Positions 1 through 7,828 of a DNA stretch of 29,301 nucleotides are shown here, piece after piece (within the stretch, counting starts at the first letter, position 1; each line of letters opens with the position of its first letter). Where the stretch lies: positions 1 to 29,301 of the forward strand of contig DASPTB010000288.1 in assembly GCA_035623615.1 (NCBI GenBank). Direction: 5' to 3'. Origin of the DNA: DASPTB01 sp035623615 (GTDB lineage Bacteria; Actinomycetota; UBA4738). Made by a program: the position numbers and the translations under genes. The notes below the pieces were generated by a model that did not search any database, had not been told where the DNA came from, and saw only the letters and a list, made by a program, of their open reading frames with translations.

Positions 1-248
1 CGGTACACGTCGACATGGGTGACGGGAACCGTTCCCTGGTACTCGCGCACGAGGGTGAACGTCGGCGAGACCACCGGCTCGGTCACCCCGAGCGTCCCCG
101 CCGACCCTTGGACGAACGTCGTCTTTCCGGCGCCCAGGTCCCCGGCGAGGGTGACGACGTCGCCCGGCTCGAGGAGCGCGGCCACCGCCGCCGCGAGCGC
201 GCGCGTCTCGCCGGCCGAACCCGTGACGAGGACGACTGCGCGCTCCAC
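1..248 (-). CDS. tsaE: tRNA threonylcarbamoyladenosine biosynthesis ATPase TsaE, 3' part cut by window edge
   Basis: TsaE is the small ATPase that works with TsaB and TsaD to make t6A37 in ANN-decoding tRNAs in the cytoplasm. The visible 82 residues carry the P-loop GDLGAGKTT at about residues 36-44, then VSPTF and HVDVYR, which are typical of the family. I chose the GTG at 248 because it lies just after the glycosylase stop (253), 4 nt away, and gives the usual length before the P-loop. The C-terminal half lies beyond base 1. It is the last visible gene of the glmM-to-tsaE run; tsaB would be expected next. The frame was read directly from the reverse complement. Identification is firm; only the end is missing. 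Confidence 0.9.
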   Translation of the reverse strand, partial: MERAVVLVTGSAGETRALAAAVAALLEPGDVVTLAGDLGAGKTTFVQGSAGTLGVTEPVVSPTFTLVREYQGTVPVTHVDVY

Positions 249-252
249 GCCC

Positions 253-870
253 TCAGAACAGACCGAGCTGCTCTTCCGGTTCGGCGGGCCGAGCCTCGGC
301 CATGATCGAGCGCACGGTCTGGAAGTCGTCGCGCAGCGCCTGGAACTGGGCGCTCGACTCTCCTCCGCCGTGCAGGATCGCGGCGGGATGGAACGTCGGG
401 ACGACGGTTCGCCCGCCGACCTCGAAGCGCTGCCCGCGAACGCGGCTGATCGACACCTGGCGCTCAAGCATGAACCTGGTCGCGAAGTTTCCGAGCGTCA
501 CGATCACGCGGGGGTCGATGTTGCGGATCTGGCCGTCGAGCCACGGCTTGCACGTATCGATCTCGTCGGGCAGCGGGTCGCGGTTGCCGGGCGGACGGCA
601 CTTCACGACGTTCGCGATGTACACGTCCTCGCGCGCGAGGCCGATGTCCGCGAGCATCCGGGTCAGCAGCTGACCGGCGGCACCCACGAACGGCTCGCCC
701 TGCTTGTCTTCGTGGTAGCCGGGACCCTCGCCGACGAACATCAGGTCGGCGCGGGGGCTCCCCACGCCGAAGACGACCTGCGTCCGCCCCTGCGACAGCC
801 GGCAGGCCGTGCACGTGGACGCCTCGTGCGCGAGCTCGTCGAGCGTCATCGTCAGGGTCTCGTTCGTCAC
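253..870 (-). CDS. Type 4 uracil-DNA glycosylase (Fe-S cluster)
   Basis: Removes uracil from DNA as the first step of base-excision repair. The product has 205 residues, normal for the family-4 enzymes first known from thermophiles and widespread in actinobacteria. Residues 47-63 (GEGPG ... GEPFVG) form the uracil-binding/catalytic motif. Cys20, Cys23, Cys91 and Cys107 match the four ligands of the [4Fe-4S] cluster, and HP at 161-162 matches the second active-site motif. The GTG start at 870 overlaps the upstream peptidase stop as GTGA and has GGGAGG about 8 nt upstream; an in-frame ATG at 849 is a weaker alternative. It probably depends on translational coupling. A repair gene here, between a peptidase and tsaE, is not part of the usual alr-tsaE order. 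Confidence 0.92.
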   Translation of the reverse strand: MTNETLTMTLDELAHEASTCTACRLSQGRTQVVFGVGSPRADLMFVGEGPGYHEDKQGEPFVGAAGQLLTRMLADIGLAREDVYIANVVKCRPPGNRDPLPDEIDTCKPWLDGQIRNIDPRVIVTLGNFATRFMLERQVSISRVRGQRFEVGGRTVVPTFHPAAILHGGGESSAQFQALRDDFQTVRSIMAEARPAEPEEQLGLF

Positions 871-1799
871 GACTGCACCTCCCGTGCCGAGGGGAAGCCC
901 GGAACGCCCGTCGCGGCCAGCGTGCCGCGCCGGATGGCGTCGGCGACCGCGTCGACGGCCATCGCCTCGATCGCCCGCTGGTCGGCCTCGGTCTCGCCGG
1001 TCGCCAGCGCGAACGCCGTGTCGCCGTCCCAGATTGTATGCGCGGGCCTGATCGCCGCCGAAATCCCTTCGTGGGCGGCCTGCGCGAGCAGGTGGGCGCG
1101 TTCCTTGTTGAGGCGCGCGTTGGTCGCGACGACGACCAGGGTGGTGTTCCCGGGACCCGGGACGGCACCCGGAGGGTCGCCCCCCGCCGACTCCCGGGGG
1201 GCGCGCGAGCCGGCGATCACCGTCCCGTCGGGGTCGACGATCTCGCCCAGGGCGTTGACCGCGGCGAGCGCGCCGACGGCGAGATCGCCGTCCGCGCGCG
1301 AGGACGACCCCACGCCGCCCTTCAGGCCGAACGCGGGCCCAAGGAGCTTGGCGACCGTCGCGCCGGTCCCGGCGCCGACGCTCCCCTGTTCGACCTCGCC
1401 GGCGCCGCCCGCCTCCGCCGCCTCGCACGCCGCGCGGCCCGCCGCCGGCCCCGGCCGCGCCCGCGGGTCGCCGACGCCGAGGTCGAACAGGACGGCCGCC
1501 GGCACGATCGGGACGCGCACCTCGCCGACCTCGAACCCGATCCCCCGCTCCTCGAGGAACGCCATCACGCCGTCGGCGGCAGCGAGGCCGAACGCGCTCC
1601 CACCGGTCAGGAGGATCGCGTCAACGGTTTCCACCAGCATGCCGGGGCGGAGCAGATCGGTCTCCCGCGTGCCCGGCGCGCCGCCGCGGACGACGCCCGA
1701 TGCGATCGTGCCGGGCGGGGGAAGGACGACGGTGCAGCCCGTCAGGCCCTCGTCGTCCGTCCAGTGGCCAACGCGAACGCCGGGGACCCGTGTGATCAC
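867..1799 (-). CDS. P1 family (DmpA/S58-like) N-terminal nucleophile peptidase
   Basis: A 310-residue member of the DmpA fold, a family of self-cleaving aminopeptidases and amidases whose beta chain begins with a Ser or Thr nucleophile. Visible hallmarks are VRVGHW (8-13), LLTGGSAFGLAAADGV (63-78), GAGTGATVAK (142-151) and NTTLVVVATNA (218-228). By alignment with known members, cleavage is predicted between Asn218 and Thr219, so Thr219 would be the nucleophile rather than the Ser of DmpA. There is no signal peptide, so it is probably cytoplasmic. The natural substrate is unknown. The GTG start at 1799 overlaps the hydrolase stop (GTGA), and its own stop overlaps the glycosylase start the same way. 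It could act on beta- or D-amino-acid peptides, but the sequence does not show which. Confidence 0.87.
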   Translation of the reverse strand: MITRVPGVRVGHWTDDEGLTGCTVVLPPPGTIASGVVRGGAPGTRETDLLRPGMLVETVDAILLTGGSAFGLAAADGVMAFLEERGIGFEVGEVRVPIVPAAVLFDLGVGDPRARPGPAAGRAACEAAEAGGAGEVEQGSVGAGTGATVAKLLGPAFGLKGGVGSSSRADGDLAVGALAAVNALGEIVDPDGTVIAGSRAPRESAGGDPPGAVPGPGNTTLVVVATNARLNKERAHLLAQAAHEGISAAIRPAHTIWDGDTAFALATGETEADQRAIEAMAVDAVADAIRRGTLAATGVPGFPSAREVQS

Positions 1800-2893
1800 G
1801 TCCGTCCCTTCGGAGAGCGGCGGACCACGTCCAGCAGGAACTCGTCGAGGACCTCGTTGAACGCCTCGGGCCGTTCGAGCATCGCGCAGTGCCCGGCGTC
1901 GTCGACGACGTCGAGACGGGCGCCCGCGATCCGGCCCGCGAGCAAGCGGGAAACGCCGACTGGCGTCAGCCGGTCCTCCCGGCCCACGACGACGAGTGCC
2001 GGCACCCGGATCGCCTCGGCGGCGTCGGAGAAGTTGGCCGAGAAGAACGCGGGAAGAAGCGTCGTCCAGATCGAGGAGTCGGCGTGCAGCGCGGTCTGGA
2101 CGACGTGATCGACGACCGCCCGCGGCGCGCCGGGCCCGAAGTTGGTGAGCCTCGTCGCAAGCGTCGCGACGTCGGCTCCGGCACCGGCCGCGAAGGACCG
2201 AAGGCGGCGGATGTCGCCCGGCCTGGTCGCGAGCGCGCGCACGAACGGCCGCGACGCGGCCTCGATGCGCGGCCAGATTCCCCGGATCCCCTCATCGACG
2301 ACGTTGACGGCGGTCGTGTCCGCGAGGACCACGGCACGGACGCGCGATCCGTCGAACCACTCCGGCCGCTGCCGGACGAGCGACAGCAGCGCCGCCCCGC
2401 CCATGCTGTGCGCCAGGAGCACGCAGGGCGACGGGCCGACCACCTGCTGCATGACGACCTCGAGGTCCCGGCCGAGCGCCTCGAACGTGTAGCCCTCCGG
2501 ACCCGCATGCGCGCTCCGGCCGTGGCCGCGCTGGTCGTAGAGCACGGTCCGGTGGTTTTCGCCGAAGCGCCTCCACTGGTAGTGCCAGGACGTCACGTCG
2601 AGGGCGAACCCGTGGACGAACACCAGCACCGGGTGGGCGCGCGAGCCGCGTAGCCGGCCCCCCTGGCGGGCCGTCCGCCCGTCGTACACCGCCAGCTCGG
2701 TGCCGTCGAAGCTGGTGACGCGACGCGCGCCGGGCGGGAGCTCGGCGAGCGGCGGGAGCCCTTCGTCCGGAACGGCTTGCAGCCGTCGTCCACGGGCGGA
2801 CACGTAGCGCTCGGCGACGAGGCCGGCCGCGACCGTCGCGGCGGCCGCCGCCGCCGCGACGGTCGCCCGGGGGCTCGGTCGGCGCGGGCTCAC
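1796..2893 (-). CDS. Alpha/beta-fold hydrolase with N-terminal membrane anchor
   Basis: A 365-residue serine hydrolase of unknown substrate. Residues 10-28 form an Ala/Val-rich hydrophobic stretch that could anchor it in the membrane or act as an uncleaved signal. The catalytic core starts near residue 85, with HG at 94-95 (oxyanion region), the nucleophile elbow AHSMG with Ser163, acid Asp307 in GREDRLTP, and His335 in DAGHCAMLE. The spacing suits an esterase/lipase or haloperoxidase-like enzyme. The GTG start at 2893 overlaps the alr stop (GTGA). An alpha/beta hydrolase directly after alr and before tsaE is a recurring actinobacterial arrangement, so it may belong to the envelope-building context, but no substrate is known. 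Longer reading through the alr region in this frame is an artefact of GC content. Confidence 0.88.
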   Translation of the reverse strand: MSPRRPSPRATVAAAAAAATVAAGLVAERYVSARGRRLQAVPDEGLPPLAELPPGARRVTSFDGTELAVYDGRTARQGGRLRGSRAHPVLVFVHGFALDVTSWHYQWRRFGENHRTVLYDQRGHGRSAHAGPEGYTFEALGRDLEVVMQQVVGPSPCVLLAHSMGGAALLSLVRQRPEWFDGSRVRAVVLADTTAVNVVDEGIRGIWPRIEAASRPFVRALATRPGDIRRLRSFAAGAGADVATLATRLTNFGPGAPRAVVDHVVQTALHADSSIWTTLLPAFFSANFSDAAEAIRVPALVVVGREDRLTPVGVSRLLAGRIAGARLDVVDDAGHCAMLERPEAFNEVLDEFLLDVVRRSPKGRT

Positions 2894-4029
2894 GTGCCGA
2901 CGTACTCCCGCGGCACGCGCACGCCGAGCCGGCACACGATCTCGTACGGGATCGTTCCCGCTCGGTCTGCGAGCTCGGCAGCCGTGATCTCCTGCTCGTC
3001 CTGACGGCCGAGCAGGATCACCTCGTCGCCCACGTCCACCGTGTCGTCGCCGCAGTCGACGAGCAGCTGATCCATGGTCACCGATCCGATCACGCGGCGG
3101 CGCCGACCGCCGATGAGCGCCTCGCCGCGATTCGAGAGCGCGCGCGGATACCCATCCGCGTACCCCACGGGGACGGTCGCGATCGTCGCGTCGCGCTCCA
3201 GCCGGTACGTTTGACCATACGAGACGGCCTCGCCCGCGGGCAGGCGCTTGACGAACGAGACGGCGCTGCGCAGCGAGAGCGCCGGGCGCAGGCCCAACTC
3301 GCTCACTTCCTCGTCCACGCCGGGACCCGGCGACACGCCGTAGAGAGCCACACCGACACGGACCGCGTCGAACAACGCGTCGGGGCGTGCGAGCCGGCCG
3401 GCGCTGTTGGCGGCGTGGACGAGCCCCGGACAGATCCCGGCTCCTCGCAGCCGGTCGAGCACGCCGCGGAAGCGCTCGAGCTGCACGCCGGTAAAGGGGT
3501 CGGTGGGATCCTCGGCGTTCGCGAGGTGGGTCCAGACTCCCTCCAGCGCCACTCCTGCCCCCAGGACCTCGCCGACGAACTGGGCGGCGCGGTCCCAGGG
3601 AACTCCGACCCGATGCATGCCGGTATCCACTTTCACCTGGGCGGCCACGGGCCGGCCGCCGGCCGCGGAGACAAGACGCGAGAGCGCCGCCGTCGTGTAC
3701 AGGGTCGGGGTGAGCCCGGCGCGGAGAGCCTCGCCCTCCGAGCCGGGCGGCAGCTCGGTGAGGGTGAGGATCGGGACCTCCAGACCGGCCGCGCGGAGCT
3801 CGGTCCCCTCCTCCACGAGCGCGACGCCGAGGCGCGCGGCGCCGGCGGCGGTCGCCGCCCGCGCCACCGGCACGGCACCGTGGCCGTACGCGTCGGCCTT
3901 CACGATGGCGATGAGCTCGGCCGTCTCGGGGCGGAGCGCCGCGGCATTGTGTCGAACCGCTCCGAGGTCGACGACGGCAACGGTCGGCCGGTACCGCACA
4001 ACGGGCCGCAGGCCGAGATCCGAGCTCAC
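2890..4029 (-). CDS. alr: Alanine racemase
   Basis: PLP-dependent enzyme converting L-Ala to D-Ala for peptidoglycan. It has 379 residues from the GTG at 4029. Lys44 in AIVKADAYGHG is the PLP Schiff-base lysine. Tyr271 (VSYGQTY) and Tyr290 (GYADGYPR) correspond to Tyr265 and Tyr284 of the Geobacillus enzyme; Tyr271 is the second catalytic base. The substrate-side SVTMDQ motif is present near the C terminus. The N-terminal TIM-barrel and C-terminal beta domain are both complete. I prefer the GTG at 4029, which overlaps the nnr stop (GTGA) and sits 6-7 nt after GGCGGA; the ATG at 4035 would add two residues but has no properly spaced ribosome binding site. It is cotranscribed with nnr and the hydrolase. 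Confidence 0.96.
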   Translation of the reverse strand: MSSDLGLRPVVRYRPTVAVVDLGAVRHNAAALRPETAELIAIVKADAYGHGAVPVARAATAAGAARLGVALVEEGTELRAAGLEVPILTLTELPPGSEGEALRAGLTPTLYTTAALSRLVSAAGGRPVAAQVKVDTGMHRVGVPWDRAAQFVGEVLGAGVALEGVWTHLANAEDPTDPFTGVQLERFRGVLDRLRGAGICPGLVHAANSAGRLARPDALFDAVRVGVALYGVSPGPGVDEEVSELGLRPALSLRSAVSFVKRLPAGEAVSYGQTYRLERDATIATVPVGYADGYPRALSNRGEALIGGRRRRVIGSVTMDQLLVDCGDDTVDVGDEVILLGRQDEQEITAAELADRAGTIPYEIVCRLGVRVPREYVGT

Positions 4030-5573
4030 GGCCATTCCGCCCCGGCTCTGCCGGGGAGCCCGGCGACGGCGTCCGGAAGCAGCGACGCAACGTCGGAGGC
4101 GATCGTCCCTTCTCCCCCAAGCTCCGCGGCCAGGTCGCCCGCCGCGCCGTGCAGGAACGCGCCGGCGGCGGCGGCGTCGAACGGCGCGAGCCCGCGCGCG
4201 GTGAGCGCGGCGATCGTTCCGGTGAGGACGTCGCCGGTCCCCCCCGTCGCGAGCGCCGGGCCGCCGGTGGGATTGACGCGCGCGTTGCCCGAGGGGTCCA
4301 CCACCAGCGTTCGCGGGCCTTTCAACAGGACGACGCATCGCCACTCGGCGGCTGCCTTGCGGACGTGGCCGAGCCGGTCCGCGGCGACCTCCCCGGCGCC
4401 GAGACCGGTGAGCCGCGCGAACTCGCCCGCGTGGGGGGTCAGGATCGCCGCCGACGCGCGGTCCGCGAGCGGACCCGCGTCGCCGGCGAAGGCGTTCAAC
4501 CCGTCCGCGTCCAGCACCACGGGAACGGGCGACTCCGCGACGACGCGCCGCACGAGCGCGGCAGTGCCCGGGTGCCGGCCCAGTCCCGGACCGATCGCGA
4601 CCGCGTCGACGGATGCGAGCCGCTCCTCGACGGCGGGCCACGCCGTCACGTCGACGGCGCCCTCCGGCGTCTCGGCGAGCGGTAGGAAGATCGCCTCCAC
4701 CAGGCGTTCCCTCGCGACGGACACGACGGGCGGCGGTGCGGCGAGCGTGACGAGCCCGGCGCCGGCGCGGTACGCCGCGGAGGTCGCGAGCACCGCGGCG
4801 CCCGTCATGTCGCGAGACCCGGCGATCACCAGCACCACACCGGTCGAGCGCTTGTGCGCGTCGGCCGGCCGCCGCGGTGCCCAGCCGGCGACGTCGCTCG
4901 CCTCCACCAGAGCGAGGTCGCTCCGGACGAGATCGGACGGAATGCCGATGTCGGCGACCTCGACGCGGCCGGCGAGCAGGGCCCCGGGCGGGAAGACCAC
5001 GCCGGGCTTGAGCGCGCCCAGCGTAACGGTAACGCCGGCCCGTACCGCCGCGCCGCGCACGAGCCCTGATTCGCCCTCGACGCCGGACGGCACGTCCACG
5101 GCGACGACGGGCACGCTCCCGTGCGCAAGCGCCTCGATCGCGACGGCGTGCACGCCCTCGGGCTTGCCGCGGAATCCCGTCCCGAAGATGGCGTCGACCG
5201 CGACATCGCTCCGGGCGAGCTCCCGCCGCAGGCTCGCTTCGGAGGCCGGCCGCCACCGACCGCCGCCGCGCTCGTATCGCGAGAAGTTCGCGCTCGCCGG
5301 CCCCGCGTACGCGGCCGAGTCCTCCGTCAGCAAGACCGCGACGCCCATCCCGGCGCGCTCGAGGTGCCTCGCCGCGACGAGGCCGTCACCGCCGTTGTTT
5401 CCCTTGCCGCACACCACGACCGCGCGCCGCCCGTAGGCCCCGCCGGCGAGCCCCACCGCCGCGGCCGCGACGGCGGCTCCCGCGGACTCCATCAACGAGT
5501 CCACCGACACGCCGCGGCGCTCGGACTCCCGGTCGACGGCGGCGGCCTCACTCGGGAGCAGGATCGGGAGCAT
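4026..5573 (-). CDS. nnr: Bifunctional NAD(P)HX epimerase / ADP-dependent NAD(P)HX dehydratase
   Basis: Repairs hydrated NADH and NADPH: the N-terminal YjeF_N domain epimerises R- and S-NAD(P)HX, and the C-terminal ribokinase-like domain dehydrates S-NAD(P)HX using ADP. It has 515 residues, the usual length of the fused bacterial form. The epimerase half shows VVCGKGNNGGDGL near residue 55, IFGTGFRGKP and VDVPSGVEG. The dehydratase half shows AGSRDMTGAA, IGPGLGRHPG, LDADGLNAF, LTPHAGEF, LLKGPRT and GGTGDVLTG, the last being the anion-hole/nucleotide motif. The ATG at 5573 shares one base with the acpS stop (TGATG), which indicates coupling. acpS-nnr-alr is a standard actinobacterial order. 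Confidence 0.95.
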   Translation of the reverse strand: MLPILLPSEAAAVDRESERRGVSVDSLMESAGAAVAAAAVGLAGGAYGRRAVVVCGKGNNGGDGLVAARHLERAGMGVAVLLTEDSAAYAGPASANFSRYERGGGRWRPASEASLRRELARSDVAVDAIFGTGFRGKPEGVHAVAIEALAHGSVPVVAVDVPSGVEGESGLVRGAAVRAGVTVTLGALKPGVVFPPGALLAGRVEVADIGIPSDLVRSDLALVEASDVAGWAPRRPADAHKRSTGVVLVIAGSRDMTGAAVLATSAAYRAGAGLVTLAAPPPVVSVARERLVEAIFLPLAETPEGAVDVTAWPAVEERLASVDAVAIGPGLGRHPGTAALVRRVVAESPVPVVLDADGLNAFAGDAGPLADRASAAILTPHAGEFARLTGLGAGEVAADRLGHVRKAAAEWRCVVLLKGPRTLVVDPSGNARVNPTGGPALATGGTGDVLTGTIAALTARGLAPFDAAAAGAFLHGAAGDLAAELGGEGTIASDVASLLPDAVAGLPGRAGAEWP

Positions 5574-5947
5574 CAGTCTCGCACCGCCACACAGAACGCG
5601 CCGGCCATCCGCCGCTCGTGCGTGAGGGCCACCATGACCTGCGACACCCCAAGCTCCTCCGCCCGGCGCAGGACGTTTCCCCCGAGGACCAAGCTCGGCG
5701 CGCCGGACGGGGCACGGTCGACCCGCACGTCGTGCCAGCGCATGCCGCGCACGCCACCGAGTGCCTTGCGGCACGCCTCGCGAGCCGCCCAGCGCGCCGC
5801 GAAGGATTCCTCCGGGCTCGCCTGCCGCTGGCAGTATGCGATCTCGTGCGGCGTGAACACGCGCTCGGCGAACGTCGGTCGCCTGCTCATGATCACACGG
5901 ACGCGATCCACGTCGACCAGATCCACGCCGATGCCGCTGATCTCCAC
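5573..5947 (-). CDS. acpS: Holo-[acyl-carrier-protein] synthase
   Basis: Transfers 4'-phosphopantetheine from CoA to the serine of acyl carrier protein, activating fatty acid synthesis. It has 124 residues, normal for the trimeric AcpS type. GIGVDLVDVDRV near the N terminus holds the Mg-binding Asp, and RWAAREACRKALG holds the second metal-binding Glu and the CoA-binding Lys. The most likely start is the GTG at 5947, four bases after the glmS stop (5952), giving V-E-I-S-G-I-G. The ribosome binding site is poor (AGGGA only one or two bases upstream), so expression may rely on coupling to glmS. The gene ends in a TGATG junction with nnr. Confidence 0.94.
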   Translation of the reverse strand: MEISGIGVDLVDVDRVRVIMSRRPTFAERVFTPHEIAYCQRQASPEESFAARWAAREACRKALGGVRGMRWHDVRVDRAPSGAPSLVLGGNVLRRAEELGVSQVMVALTHERRMAGAFCVAVRD

Positions 5948-5951
5948 TTCC

Positions 5952-7778
5952 CTACTCGACGGTGACGCTCTTCGCGAGGTTTCGCGGCTGGTCCACGTCG
6001 CACCCCCGAAGCTTCGCGACGTGGTAGGCAAGCAGCTGCAGGGGAACGGCGACCACGACCGGCGACAGCAACTCGTGCGTGCGCGGAACCTCCAGCACGT
6101 GGTCGGCGAGCTCGGCGGCCTCGGTGTCGCCCTCGGTCACGATCGCGATCACCTCCGCGCCGCGCGCCTTGACCTCGGCGATGTTCGACAGCATCTTCGG
6201 GTAGACGTGACATTCGGTGGCGACCGCCACCACCGGCACGCCCTGCTCGACGAGCGCGATCGGCCCGTGCTTGAGCTCGCCCGCCGGGTACCCCTCCGCG
6301 TGGATGTAGGAGATCTCCTTCAGCTTGAGCGCTCCCTCGAGCGCCGCCGGATATCCGGTGTGGCGTCCGATGAACAGGACGTCGGACGCCCCCGCGTAGC
6401 GCTCGGCCAGGGCGCGGATGCGGTCGGAGAGTTCCAGCGCGTCCTGCACCTGCCCGGGCAGCGCCTTCATGAGCGTGACGCGATCGGCGACCTCCTCCGG
6501 GAACAACGAACCGCGAACCTGCGCCAGGTACAGCGCGACCAGGTGCAACGCGATCATCTGCGTCGCGAACGTCTTGGTTGCGGCGACGCCGACCTCGGGG
6601 CCAGCGTGCGTGTAGAGGACGCCGTCGCCCTCACGGGCGATCGACGAACCGACCGTGTTGGTGATGGCGATCACGTGCGACTGCTGATGTCCGGCGTGCC
6701 GCACCGCCTCGAGCGTATCGATGGTCTCGCCCGACTGCGACACGCCGAGCGTCAGCGTCCCCGAGTCGAGGACCGGATCCCGGTACCGGAACTCGCTCGC
6801 GATCTCGATCTCCACGGGCAGGCGGACCCAGTGCTCGATCGCGTACTTCGCCACGAGCCCCGCGTGGAACGCCGTCCCGCAAGCGACGACGAAGGCCTTG
6901 TCCACGCCCTGGATGCGCTCCTCCGGCATCGACAGCTCGTCGAGCTCGAGCCGGCCCCGGTCGTCGATCCGTCCGAGGAGCGTGTCGGCGATGGCGTCCG
7001 GCTGCTCGTGGATCTCGTTCAACATGAAGTCGTCGTAGCCGCCCTTCTGCGCCCGCCCGACGTCCCAGTTCACCTCGATCGGCGTCACGTGCGCGTCGGC
7101 CCCGCGGAAATCCGTGAAGACAGCGCCCTCGCGCGTGACGTCGACGACCTGCCCCTCGGCGACCGGGATCACGGTGGAGGTGCGGTCGAGAACCGCAGGG
7201 ATGTCGGAGGCGAGGAGCATCTCGCCCGTCCCGACGCCGACGACGAGCGGCGAGGACACGCGGACGCCGACGAGCCGGCCGGGATGGTCGGCGCTCATGA
7301 CCACGAGCGAGTAGGCGCCGGCGAGCTCGCGCACGACGTCGCGGACCGCGGCCGCCAGGTCGCCGTCCAGTCGTTCCTCCACGAGGTGCGCCACCACCTC
7401 GGTGTCGGTCTCGCTCGCGAACGTGTGCCCCGCCTTCGTCAGCCGTTCCCGGTGCAGGCGGAAGTTCTCGATGATCCCGTTGTGGATGACGGCAACCCGT
7501 CCCGAGCAGTCGAGGTGCGGGTGCGCGTTCTCGTCGGTCGGCGCGCCGTGCGTGGCCCAGCGCGTATGGCCCATTCCCGCCGACCCCGCCGGCGCGCCGC
7601 CGCTGCCCAGTAGCTCCTCGAGCGCGCTCAGCTTGCCGGCCCGCTTCACGACGGTGAGCGTGCCGTCGGCGACGGCGATGCCGGCCGAGTCGTAACCTCG
7701 GTACTCGAGGCGACGGAGCCCTTCGACGATGATCGGGAGCGCCGGATCGGGTCCGACGTAGCCCACGATGCCGCACAT
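5952..7778 (-). CDS. glmS: Glutamine-fructose-6-phosphate aminotransferase (isomerizing)
   Basis: Makes glucosamine-6-phosphate from fructose-6-phosphate and glutamine, the first committed step to UDP-GlcNAc. It has 608 residues, full length. Cys2 of MCGIVGYVG is the glutaminase nucleophile after Met removal; EYRGYDSAG (25-33), HTRWATHG (71-78) and HNGIIEN (99-105) complete the amidotransferase domain. The two SIS isomerase domains follow, with VACGTAFHAG, SQSGETIDT, GRHTGYPAALEGALKLKEISYIHAE, and the C-terminal NLAKSVTVE, whose last residues line the active site. It starts at an ATG with GGAG 6-7 nt upstream. It lies 50 nt after glmM, so the two steps of amino-sugar activation are adjacent. 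No glmS ribozyme precedes it. Confidence 0.98.
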   Translation of the reverse strand: MCGIVGYVGPDPALPIIVEGLRRLEYRGYDSAGIAVADGTLTVVKRAGKLSALEELLGSGGAPAGSAGMGHTRWATHGAPTDENAHPHLDCSGRVAVIHNGIIENFRLHRERLTKAGHTFASETDTEVVAHLVEERLDGDLAAAVRDVVRELAGAYSLVVMSADHPGRLVGVRVSSPLVVGVGTGEMLLASDIPAVLDRTSTVIPVAEGQVVDVTREGAVFTDFRGADAHVTPIEVNWDVGRAQKGGYDDFMLNEIHEQPDAIADTLLGRIDDRGRLELDELSMPEERIQGVDKAFVVACGTAFHAGLVAKYAIEHWVRLPVEIEIASEFRYRDPVLDSGTLTLGVSQSGETIDTLEAVRHAGHQQSHVIAITNTVGSSIAREGDGVLYTHAGPEVGVAATKTFATQMIALHLVALYLAQVRGSLFPEEVADRVTLMKALPGQVQDALELSDRIRALAERYAGASDVLFIGRHTGYPAALEGALKLKEISYIHAEGYPAGELKHGPIALVEQGVPVVAVATECHVYPKMLSNIAEVKARGAEVIAIVTEGDTEAAELADHVLEVPRTHELLSPVVVAVPLQLLAYHVAKLRGCDVDQPRNLAKSVTVE

Positions 7779-7828
7779 CAGGGCTCCATGGTACCGGCCC
7801 GCCGTCGCGTGCCCAGGATGGCCAGGGG

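Noticed and set aside
19..1860. Very long plus-strand open frame (613 codons) opposite the glycosylase, peptidase and hydrolase genes
   Set aside because: It is antisense to well-supported genes, has no recognisable domain and an Arg/Pro/Ala-rich composition expected from the complement of high-GC coding DNA.
2894..4120. Upstream continuation of the hydrolase reading frame through alr
   Set aside because: The Arg-rich translation is an off-frame reading of alr; the GTGA junction at 2893 gives the proper start.
3211..7613. Further long plus-strand open frames across alr, nnr, acpS and glmS
   Set aside because: Shadows of conserved minus-strand genes; no motif or plausible ribosome binding site.
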